Shown: in pieces, positions 6,921 through 12,888 of the stretch
How positions within the stretch are numbered: the stretch's first letter is position 1
How the letters are laid out: each line of letters opens with the position of its first letter
Position numbers and translations under genes: made by a program
Origin: DATKSS01 sp049582065
GTDB lineage: Bacteria; Chloroflexota; Dormibacteria; Dormibacterales; Dormibacteraceae
DNA: 16,999 nucleotides
Reading direction: 5' to 3'
Assembly: GCA_049582065.1 (NCBI GenBank)
Contig: JBAUTF010000028.1
Location: 1-16,999, forward strand
The notes under the pieces: model-generated
The model's input: the letters and a program-made list of their open reading frames with translations, nothing else
Database searches by the model: none
Told to the model about the DNA's origin: nothing

Positions 6921-7327
6921 TGGAAGAAAAGCCGTCGGACGCACAGCTGAAGACCGACAGTGAGAGCACTCGAGCTCGCGAACACCTCGCCAACGAGCGG
7001 ACGCTGCTGGCCTGGATCAGGACCGCCATTGCGCTTATGGGCCTCGGGTTCGTAGTCGCTCGCTTCGGCCTCTTCCTGCGGGAGATATCGGCCATCGGCG
7101 GGCACCCCGTGCAGTCGGGATCCTCTTATTCGGGGCCGATCGGAATCGTCCTCGTCGCATCAGGACTGCTGGCGGTGGCCATAAGCACTGCTCGTTTCTT
7201 TCAGGCCCGCGATCAAATCGAGAAAGGCCGTTTTGTACCCGAGGTCTTCCCAGAGGTGGCCATAGTGGTCGTCACCCTGGTGGCGGGCGCGGCGCTGATC
7301 GCCTATCTGGCGCTCAGCGGGAACTGA
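6920..7327 (+). CDS. DUF202 family membrane protein (second of a pair)
   Basis: This 135-residue protein has a charged N-terminal leader of about 25 residues (MEEKPSDAQLKTDSEST) and then the DUF202 motif REHLANERTLLAWIR. Three membrane segments follow: TAIALMGLGFVVARFGLFL, IGIVLVASGLLAVAISTARFF, and VAIVVVTLVAGAALIAYLAL. A cytoplasmic loop (QARDQIEKGRF) separates the last two. The start ATG 6920 overlaps the previous stop (TAATG) and is preceded by AGGAG, an unambiguous ribosome binding site. The frame is open upstream to 6653, but that part is a shadow of the first DUF202 gene. Family function is unknown. Adjacent placement to a TSUP permease suggests a role in the same membrane process, without direct evidence. 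Confidence 0.85.
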   Translation: MEEKPSDAQLKTDSESTRAREHLANERTLLAWIRTAIALMGLGFVVARFGLFLREISAIGGHPVQSGSSYSGPIGIVLVASGLLAVAISTARFFQARDQIEKGRFVPEVFPEVAIVVVTLVAGAALIAYLALSGN

Positions 7328-7336
7328 TCGGCGGTC

Positions 7337-7359
7337 TTGCCTCTGAAGCCCACAGGCAA
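7337..7359. terminator. Inverted repeat between DUF202 pair and TSUP permease, possible weak terminator
   Basis: TTGCCT at 7337-7342 and AGGCAA at 7354-7359 form a 6-bp stem with an 11-base loop, 10 bases after the DUF202 stop. The following sequence (CCGTTTGGTCCC) has only a short T run, so a classical intrinsic terminator is doubtful. It may attenuate read-through into the permease gene or be incidental. Confidence 0.25.
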
Positions 7360-7387
7360 CCGTTTGGTCCCTTAGCTTCGAACCTCG

Positions 7388-8140
7388 ATGTCCTTCGGGC
7401 AAACCGCTTTAGTGGCCCTGGCCGGCTTCCTGGCCGGCGCAATCAACGCGATCATCGGTTCCGGATCGCTGATCACCTTCCCGACCCTTCTGGCAATCGG
7501 CCTACCGCCTGTGACCGCGAACGTGACCAACACCGTAGGTCTTGCCTTCGGCACGGCGAGCGCGGTGGTTGGTTACAGGCGAGAGCTTCGCCCGCAACTG
7601 CGTCGGGCTCTCTGGTTGAGCATCCCCAGCATGCTCGGCGCCGCACTCGGAGCGGCGCTGCTGTTGCTGCTGCCGCAAACGGTCTTCGGGGTCATCGTCC
7701 CCGTGCTGGTTGGTTTCGCCATGCTGCTGGTCATTTTTCAGCCCCGTATCTCTGCATGGCTTGCGCCAACCGGGGCAGCGCCCGCCTGGGGGAGCTACGC
7801 AGTGCCTGTCGGCATCTTCTTGACCGCGATCTACGGTGGCTACTTCGGCGCCGCCCAGAGCGTGATCCTCATGGGGCTGCTGACAGTGTTGCTCCGCGAG
7901 CCGATTCAGCAGCTGAATGGGCTGAAGAACGCGGTCTCGGCAGCTTCCAATCTCATGGCAGCTTTGATCTTCCTTGCCGTCGCCCACGTCGACTGGCAGG
8001 CCGCCGGGGTGATCGCCGTCAGCTCGGTCATCGGTGGCCTGGCCGGCTCGGCGGTCGGCCGTCGCCTCAGCCCATCCCTTCTACGCGTGGTGATCGTTGC
8101 GGCTGGGGTGGCAGCCTTGATCAAGCTGCTAGTTCCCTAG
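7388..8140 (+). CDS. TSUP / TauE-SafE family permease (probable sulfite or related anion exporter)
   Basis: This 250-residue integral membrane protein of the TSUP family starts with the characteristic half-repeat GFLAGAINAIIGSGSLITFP followed by LLAIGLPPVTANVTNTVGLAFG. Multiple hydrophobic helices fill the rest, including a central GIFLTAIYGGYFGAAQSVIL segment that opens the second half-repeat, and an HVDWQAAGVIAVSSVIGGLAG segment near the C-terminus. TSUP proteins move sulfite, sulfonates, thiosulfate or other sulfur compounds, or unrelated organic anions. Location near apr-qmo genes favours sulfite or sulfate, by inference. The ATG at 7388 gives a full N-terminus but lacks an evident ribosome binding site. 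The gene converges on the glycosyltransferase gene with a 30-base gap. It is not closely similar to the second TSUP gene at 9852, so the two are unlikely to be recent duplicates. Confidence 0.85.
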   Translation: MSFGQTALVALAGFLAGAINAIIGSGSLITFPTLLAIGLPPVTANVTNTVGLAFGTASAVVGYRRELRPQLRRALWLSIPSMLGAALGAALLLLLPQTVFGVIVPVLVGFAMLLVIFQPRISAWLAPTGAAPAWGSYAVPVGIFLTAIYGGYFGAAQSVILMGLLTVLLREPIQQLNGLKNAVSAASNLMAALIFLAVAHVDWQAAGVIAVSSVIGGLAGSAVGRRLSPSLLRVVIVAAGVAALIKLLVP

Positions 8141-8170
8141 AGGAGATCAGAGGTTGAGCACCATCTTCGA

Positions 8171-8902
8171 TCAGCAGCTCGCGGAAATTGGCGCGTGATC
8201 GATCGGCTCGTGTTGCGCGGTTTCGACGGCGGCTTTGGTGACGTCGCCCTCGGCCAGCATCGCTTGCAGCACCTCGTTGCGCCGCGTTGTCGCCGAATGC
8301 GGATGTCGGAACGGATCGTATGCGCTCGGAGCCTGCGCCAGTCCGGCCAGCAGCGCATCGTCCGCAAGGTCTAGCGTTCCAACGGGTGCGCCGAAGTACG
8401 CACAGGACGCTTTATCGACGCCATACAGGCCAGGCCCGGTGGGAATCTCGCTCAGGTAGTCGGCCAGGATCTGCTGCTTGCTGATGACGAATTCGACCTT
8501 GAAGGCGACCATCGCATCGACCACTTTGTTGAAACCTGGGTCTGAACCGTGCAGATAGATGTCTTTCACCAATTGCTGCGTGATGGTTGAGGCGCCCTGG
8601 CACAAGCAGCGATGCGCTGCGTCGAAAAGAGCCGCCCGGCCGATGCCGAGGACATCGATGCCGTGATGCTGATAGAAGCGTTCGTCTTCGGTGGCCACGA
8701 TCGCTTGAGCCAGCCGAGGTGGAATGTCGTTTGGCGCCATAAGTTGGACACCGCGCTGCTGTAGGTAACTCGTGACACGCAGCTGGACATGGTTGCCTGA
8801 TGGCGTCTGTTTCCAAAAACCGCCCAGGGCAACTGCGGCGATCAGCGCGATGACCGCGGTCCACCGCAAACGGCCCGGGAACTTGAAGGGCTTAGTTGGC
8901 AC
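8171..8902 (-). CDS. Monofunctional peptidoglycan glycosyltransferase (GT51 family)
   Basis: The protein polymerises lipid II into glycan strands at the outer face of the cytoplasmic membrane. At 243 residues it has only the GT51 domain and no transpeptidase. A short basic N-terminus (residues 1-13) is followed by a single membrane anchor, residues 14-30 (WTAVIALIAAVALGGFW). The catalytic glutamate is E72 in VATEDERFYQHHGID; the second motif QGASTITQQLVKDIYL is at about 102-117. Further family blocks are ISKQQILADYLSEIPTG with LYGVDKASCAYFGAP, and ALLAGLAQAPSAYDP. The second half is somewhat divergent from housekeeping enzymes. I chose GTG 8902, which places the anchor normally and overlaps the LysR gene's stop by 11 bases; the frame is open further upstream only inside the LysR gene. 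Cotranscription with the LysR gene is likely. Confidence 0.85.
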   Translation of the reverse strand: MPTKPFKFPGRLRWTAVIALIAAVALGGFWKQTPSGNHVQLRVTSYLQQRGVQLMAPNDIPPRLAQAIVATEDERFYQHHGIDVLGIGRAALFDAAHRCLCQGASTITQQLVKDIYLHGSDPGFNKVVDAMVAFKVEFVISKQQILADYLSEIPTGPGLYGVDKASCAYFGAPVGTLDLADDALLAGLAQAPSAYDPFRHPHSATTRRNEVLQAMLAEGDVTKAAVETAQHEPIDHAPISASC

Positions 8903-9788
8903 CGGATTGGGTTCTTGGAAGAACAGCCCAGAAAGCCTCGACGACCGGCACTTTGCTCGACTCACGGCGGATAGCCGTGATCCAGCGCCTCTTCTCCGGT
9001 ATTTCGAGTTGGACCAGTTGGCCGCGCTCCAACTCACGCTCAATCGCGACCCGCGGCAGAACGGCGTAACCAAGACCTGCGACAGCCGCAGACCTCACCG
9101 CATCAAGGTGGCTGAGCTCCAGTCGTGGAGATGCCCCGTACGCCTGACCGAGCATCTCCTGCGCCAGCGTCTCCGTCGCCGATCCGACCTCTCGGGCCAG
9201 GTATCGGTGTGCGTTGAGCTCCGATGCACTCCTGCCTCGCATCTTCCCCAACGGATGCCTGGAGCTGACCACCGCGACCACCACGTCCTGATATAGATCG
9301 AGCGCCTCGAGGTTGCCTTGTTTCACCGGACCTTCGACAAGCCCACAGTCGAGCTCTGCGCCGGCAACCTTCTCGGCAGTGACCGGCGTGCTTTCGGCGA
9401 CGACCTGTATGTCGACATTGGGCCAGCGCTTCATGTACCGGGCGAGCAGCGGCGACAGGTAGTGGTGGGCGCAGGTCGGGCTGGCACCGATGCGGAGCCT
9501 TCCCATCCCGAGCGACCGTTGGAGGCGAGCAGTCTCGGCGATCCCCTCCAGCTCTCGTGTCGCGGCTGCACATGCTGCCGCGACCTCGACGCCCGCCGGG
9601 GTCAGCCTCATCCCATGGCCTGAGCGCTCGATGAGCTGGAGGTCGAGAGCCCGCTCGAGATGTCTCAGCTGCTGCGTCACCGCACCTTGCGTCAACGCCA
9701 AAGACTCGGCTGCACGGGAGAGGTTGGCCGATTTGGACACCGCGACAAAGGTGCGGATCTGCTCAGTGCTGAACCCAAGCGCCTTCAT
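8892..9788 (-). CDS. LysR-family transcriptional regulator
   Basis: This 298-residue DNA-binding regulator has the N-terminal winged helix-turn-helix of the LysR family: FSTEQIRTFVAVSKSANLSR, then AAESLALTQGAVTQQLRHLE within residues 5-45, and RSGHGMRLTPAGVEV after the wing. The rest is the two-lobed substrate-binding domain, with GRLRIGASPTCAHHYLSPLL opening the first lobe and GLGYAVLPRVAIERELERGQL near the C-terminus. The ATG at 9788 places the helix-turn-helix at the normal distance from the N-terminus; a longer frame to 9836 would run through the intergenic operator region. It is divergent from the TSUP-kinase-lgt-PAP2 operon, the usual arrangement for a LysR protein and its target. CysB-, Cbl- or CbbR-like sensing is possible, but the ligand cannot be read from sequence. 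Confidence 0.9.
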   Translation of the reverse strand: MKALGFSTEQIRTFVAVSKSANLSRAAESLALTQGAVTQQLRHLERALDLQLIERSGHGMRLTPAGVEVAAACAAATRELEGIAETARLQRSLGMGRLRIGASPTCAHHYLSPLLARYMKRWPNVDIQVVAESTPVTAEKVAGAELDCGLVEGPVKQGNLEALDLYQDVVVAVVSSRHPLGKMRGRSASELNAHRYLAREVGSATETLAQEMLGQAYGASPRLELSHLDAVRSAAVAGLGYAVLPRVAIERELERGQLVQLEIPEKRRWITAIRRESSKVPVVEAFWAVLPRTQSGAN

Positions 9789-9807
9789 TTCACAGATATT
9801 AGCATGA

Positions 9808-9824
9808 CTATCGATTGGCAATAG
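9808..9824. promoter_or_regulatory. Probable LysR operator between divergent lysR-type gene and TSUP operon
   Basis: CTAT at 9808-9811 and ATAG at 9821-9824 form an inverted repeat with a 9-base spacer that contains the T-N11-A core of LysR boxes. A further ATAGC at 9830-9834 follows in direct orientation. The intergenic strip (9789-9851) is clearly richer in A and T than the flanking genes, as expected for divergent promoters. The position, 20 bases upstream of the regulator start and about 28 before the permease start, suits autoregulation plus control of the permease operon. Confidence 0.5.
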
Positions 9825-9851
9825 CTTCCATAGCAATGCTGCAAAGGCTGG

Positions 9852-10715
9852 GTGGTTTCAGGCAGACTCGACTTCGTGGAATCCGGTCTGGCAAGCCTCC
9901 TGCCTTTCATCGGGCTCGTGGCTCTCGGCTTAATCGTCGGGGCTTACGGCACGCTGATCGGTGCGGGAGGCGGATTCGTGCTGGTCCCGCTGCTGCTGTT
10001 CATCTACCCGCATGATTCGCCGGCTCAAATTACCGCGATCTCCCTTGGAGTCGTCTTCGTCAATGCAGCCTCCGGTTCGCTCAGCTATTTCCGCCTGAGA
10101 CGGGCCGATTACCGAACCGGGTTGTGGCTCGCCGCCGCCACCCTACCTGGGGCCGTTTTGGGTTCGATATTGATCGGGGCCATTCCGAGAGGCGCGTTCG
10201 AAGTGACCATGGGAGCAGCGCTGCTTGGCGTTGGCGCTTACCTGGTGGCGCGGCCATACGCCCGGATGCCGTTGATGCTGAGCGCCCCCTTCGTGGTTAA
10301 GCGGACGATCACGGATTCATCCGGTCGTTCCTATTCGTACCGCCTGAATCTCGGGCTGGCCATGCTGCTGAGCGTCGGTGTGGGATTCCTTTCCAGCATG
10401 CTGGGCATCGGCGGAGGAATCATCCACGTGCCGCTGCTGACCACCTTCTTCGGGTTCCCCGAGCACGTGGCGACGGCCACGTCTCACTTCACGCTCATGT
10501 TCATGTCAGGAGCCGCGGCCGGAACCCATGCTGTCGAAGGCGACTACCTGGTCACTCTCAAGACCACCATCGGACTTGGCCTCGGGGTGCTGGCCGGCGC
10601 GCCGTTCGGCGCGGCTCTGTCAGGACACGTCCAAGGGCGATGGATCGTAAGACTGCTGGCGGTCGCTCTGGGAGTGGTCGGAATTCGCCTCCTGATGGTC
10701 GCCGCGATCGCATGA
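9852..10715 (+). CDS. TSUP / TauE-SafE family permease, first gene of the LysR-linked operon
   Basis: This 287-residue membrane protein carries both TSUP signature repeats: GTLIGAGGGFVLVPLLLFIY near residue 35, and SSMLGIGGGIIHVPLLTTFF then GFPEHVATATSHF near residue 185. Between them is a longer polar loop (VVKRTITDSSGRSYSYRLN), so the two halves are well separated. TSUP members export sulfite, sulfate, thiosulfate or sulfonate-derived anions; context supports a sulfur oxyanion without proving it. GTG 9852 is preceded by AAAGG at 4 bases; GTG 9876 is the alternative and would shorten the N-terminus by eight residues. The stop overlaps the next ORF as ATGA, so translation is coupled. Expression is likely controlled by the divergent LysR regulator. 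Confidence 0.88.
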   Translation: MVSGRLDFVESGLASLLPFIGLVALGLIVGAYGTLIGAGGGFVLVPLLLFIYPHDSPAQITAISLGVVFVNAASGSLSYFRLRRADYRTGLWLAAATLPGAVLGSILIGAIPRGAFEVTMGAALLGVGAYLVARPYARMPLMLSAPFVVKRTITDSSGRSYSYRLNLGLAMLLSVGVGFLSSMLGIGGGIIHVPLLTTFFGFPEHVATATSHFTLMFMSGAAAGTHAVEGDYLVTLKTTIGLGLGVLAGAPFGAALSGHVQGRWIVRLLAVALGVVGIRLLMVAAIA

Positions 10716-11371
10716 ACGCCTCGCAAGTGATCTGCATCGACTTTGAACCGGGGATTCCCGGCCACGAAATCGCCGCGCATGTCGCCAAGACTTTGCGACT
10801 GCCGTTGCTCGATCGGGAAATCGTCGCCAGAGCAACAGCCAAGCTCAACCTCCCGGAACGATTGGTAGCCAGGCTCGAGGGTGAACCTGATCACCCGATC
10901 GAACGATGGCTTCTGGCGGCGGCTGAGGGAGATCAGGCGCTCGGCTTGGTGGCTCGTACAACACCGCAGTCGGATCCGTTCATGCAACCGCGGCGACCGC
11001 TGATGCATGCAATCCAGGAGGCAATCGAAGAGGTCGCAACTCAACCCTGCGTCATCTCGAACCATCAAGCCGCCTACGCGCTTGACGGTCGGCGCGAAAC
11101 GGTATGCGTCTTGCTTTACGCCGATCGCGCCCAGCGGCAACTGTGGCTGCACGAGCAATCATCAGCCCATTCAGACGATCGAGATCGGCCGGTTGGCGAG
11201 CTGGATCGAGCGAAGCAGTCATATGTCAAGCAGGCATACGGGCGCCACTGGCCGGATTCACACTTTTACCACCTCGCCGTTGACGTGGGCAGGTTACCGC
11301 TCGAGCGCATTGCCTTTCTCGTATGCGAATTCGTGCGATCGACGCGAGCTGTCGGAGACTTCACGCAGTGA
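10712..11371 (+). CDS. Cytidylate-kinase-like protein with degenerate nucleotide-binding loop
   Basis: The 219-residue product follows the outline of the cytidylate kinase-like family: an N-terminal strand and loop (VICIDFEPGIPGHEIAAHVA, residues 6-25), LPLLDREIVARA after it, a central CVISNHQAAYALDGR segment where relatives have a VGRGA-type motif, VCVLLYADRAQRQLW, and a C-terminal stretch YVKQAYGRHWPDSHFYHLAV then DVGRLPLERIAFLV. The family's glycine-rich GSGG loop is reduced to PGIPGHE and the VGRG element to SNHQA, so catalysis as a kinase is doubtful. A sensor or binding role is possible. The ATG at 10712 overlaps the permease stop (ATGA), and the stop overlaps Lgt as GTGA. The frame is open from 10640 but that section only shadows the permease gene. 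Confidence 0.65.
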   Translation: MNASQVICIDFEPGIPGHEIAAHVAKTLRLPLLDREIVARATAKLNLPERLVARLEGEPDHPIERWLLAAAEGDQALGLVARTTPQSDPFMQPRRPLMHAIQEAIEEVATQPCVISNHQAAYALDGRRETVCVLLYADRAQRQLWLHEQSSAHSDDRDRPVGELDRAKQSYVKQAYGRHWPDSHFYHLAVDVGRLPLERIAFLVCEFVRSTRAVGDFTQ

Positions 11372-12192
11372 ATCTGCTGTTTCTGGTGATCACCGATCCA
11401 TGGCCGCCGGGAATCCACCTGGGACCTTTCCAGCTGCGCTTCTATGGCCTCGCATATGCAGCTGCATTCTTGGCCGGCGGTTGGGTCGCCACCCGTCACC
11501 TGGCTCGGCGGGGAGTGTCGCCCTCGGTCAGCGAAACCATCGCCTTCTGGACCATCGTCTTCGGCCTGGTCGGGGCGCGCCTCTACTACGTGGTGCAGTC
11601 AGGGTGGTGGTGGTACCTGACCCACCCCCTCCACATCTTTGCCTTCTGGGAAGGCGGGATGGCTTTCTTCGGCGCGATCTTCGCCGCCGTTGCCGTCCTG
11701 TTGGTCATGAGCCGCCGGCACCGTATACCGTACGCGGACCTCCTCGACGCCGGGGTGCTGTTCGCCGCCGTCGGCCAGCCCATTGGCCGGCTCGGGAATT
11801 TCATGAACGGTGAGATCCTCGGCCCGCCCTCCAACCTTCCCTGGGCGGTCCGCTACACGAACCCGGAATCGATGGCACCTCACCTGGGAGTCGCCTACCA
11901 GCCGGCGAACCTGTACGAGGCGCTGGGCACGCTTTGCATTCTGGGGGTCCTGCTCTACCTTCGCCGCCGCGGAGTCGCACCTGGCGTCCTGGGTCTGACC
12001 TACCTCGTTCTGTATCCCGTCAGCCAGCTCGTGCTTTTCAACTGGCGTACCGACTACGAGACTCCCGCGCTGCTGTGGGGTCTCAAGCAAGCGCAGCTGA
12101 CATCACTCGCCGTCCTGGCGGTGATGATCCCGATCGTCATCTGGGCCTGGCGGAGAAGGAGCAAATCTCTTCGCCCGCAAGCGCATGGTTGA
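11368..12192 (+). CDS. lgt: Prolipoprotein diacylglyceryl transferase (Lgt)
   Basis: Lgt transfers diacylglycerol from phosphatidylglycerol to the lipobox cysteine of preprolipoproteins in the cytoplasmic membrane. The 274-residue product has about seven hydrophobic segments. Family marks include FQLRFYGLAYA with Y26, VFGLVGARLYYV, FWEGGMAFFGA, the signature GQPIGRLGNFMNGE with R141 and N144, PANLYEALG, and FNWRTDYETPAL near the C-terminus. The histidine found in the GGMSFHG loop of the Escherichia coli enzyme is phenylalanine here (GGMAFFG); other high-GC lineages also vary at this spot. GTG 11368 is preferred because it gives a four-base GTGA overlap with the kinase-like gene and aligns with the start of the degraded copy at 6265. 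A longer start at 11323 is unlikely. Whether this is the housekeeping enzyme or a dedicated one is open. Confidence 0.92.
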   Translation: MNLLFLVITDPWPPGIHLGPFQLRFYGLAYAAAFLAGGWVATRHLARRGVSPSVSETIAFWTIVFGLVGARLYYVVQSGWWWYLTHPLHIFAFWEGGMAFFGAIFAAVAVLLVMSRRHRIPYADLLDAGVLFAAVGQPIGRLGNFMNGEILGPPSNLPWAVRYTNPESMAPHLGVAYQPANLYEALGTLCILGVLLYLRRRGVAPGVLGLTYLVLYPVSQLVLFNWRTDYETPALLWGLKQAQLTSLAVLAVMIPIVIWAWRRRSKSLRPQAHG

Positions 12193-12742
12193 TCTGAGCA
12201 ACGCAATTCATGGTCTCGCCGGCCACTCCGCCGTCGCGGACGAGCTGGCCAGGATAGCCGCCAATTATCTGGTCTTTTTCGGCGTCTTCGTGCTGGCCTG
12301 GCTGTACTTCCGCCAGCGGTCGCTGCGGACGTTCATCGCCGCGGGCCTCGCGGCGGTGGCAGCAGTCGGCATCGCCGGGCTCATCGGGCTGGTCGACTAT
12401 GTGCCGCGTCCCTTTGTGGCAGAGCACTTCATTCCCCTCATCCAGCATCAACCCGACAGTTCTTTCCCGTCAGATCACCTCGCCGCGCTGGGGGCCGTGT
12501 GCGGAGCCGCCTGGTTCCCCGCGCGACGACTGAGCGCGGCCACCGCTGTCGTGGCGGCGGCGGTGGCTTTCGCCCGGGTCTATGTCGGAGTCCACTGGGT
12601 CACAGATGTTGCGGCAGGCTTCGGACTCGGCTTGGTCGCCGGCCTTATCGCCTGGTACGCCACGGCTGCTGCAGCTCCGCTCGTGACCCGGCTCGACCAC
12701 CTGCTGAGGCGCTGGAGGATGCCAGTTGGCGCGGGCAGCTGA
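12185..12742 (+). CDS. PAP2-family membrane phosphatase (BcrC/YbjG-like undecaprenyl-diphosphatase candidate)
   Basis: This 185-residue membrane protein carries the three PAP2 motifs: R75-P76 in DYVPRPFV, SFPSDH at 93-98 with the general-acid H98, and ARVYVGVHWVTD with R131, H137 and D141. The layout RPF..EH..PLI.H.PDSSFPSDH resembles bacterial BcrC/YbjG undecaprenyl-diphosphate phosphatases, which recycle the carrier lipid for peptidoglycan and other envelope polymers. Phosphatidylglycerophosphate or other lipid phosphates are alternatives. Five or six hydrophobic segments are visible. The ATG at 12185 overlaps the end of lgt by 8 bases, so it is the fourth gene of the operon. Together with Lgt it gives the operon a membrane-lipid theme; phosphatidylglycerol metabolism would link the two, by inference. 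Confidence 0.85.
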   Translation: MVDLSNAIHGLAGHSAVADELARIAANYLVFFGVFVLAWLYFRQRSLRTFIAAGLAAVAAVGIAGLIGLVDYVPRPFVAEHFIPLIQHQPDSSFPSDHLAALGAVCGAAWFPARRLSAATAVVAAAVAFARVYVGVHWVTDVAAGFGLGLVAGLIAWYATAAAAPLVTRLDHLLRRWRMPVGAGS

Positions 12743-12744
12743 CA

Positions 12745-12888
12745 TTCCGGTCTCGATCATTTGAGGCGTGGTTCGTGTCTGCCACACATGACAACAACGT
12801 CATCGAGGCCACTCTCAAGGCTGCTTCCGAATGGAGAATGACGCAGCACGTCGCTGCTATGCGGTCCGGTGAAGACCAAGCCTCCTGA
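12745..12888 (+). pseudogene. Probable 3' scar of a glutamate-1-semialdehyde aminotransferase-like gene
   Basis: Just past the PAP2 stop, the plus strand reads RSRSFEAWFVSATHDNNVIE then ATLKAASEWR in one open frame. This resembles, from memory, the C-terminus of HemL-type class III aminotransferases (…SQFEA.FVS.AHT…ID.TLEAA…). No start codon with a sensible N-terminus and no upstream homology are present, so only the tail of a former gene can be here. It runs to a stop at 12886-12888, overlapping the antisense end of the ATPase gene by 32 bases. The match is short, so the assignment is moderate. Confidence 0.42.

Noticed and set aside
8141..8170. Bidirectional terminator between the convergent TSUP and glycosyltransferase genes
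   Set aside because: The 30-base gap shows no convincing hairpin or T run.
11323..11367. Earlier ATG for Lgt
   Set aside because: It would overlap the kinase-like gene by about 50 bases and add 15 residues that are absent from the degraded copy, which starts at the equivalent of GTG 11368.
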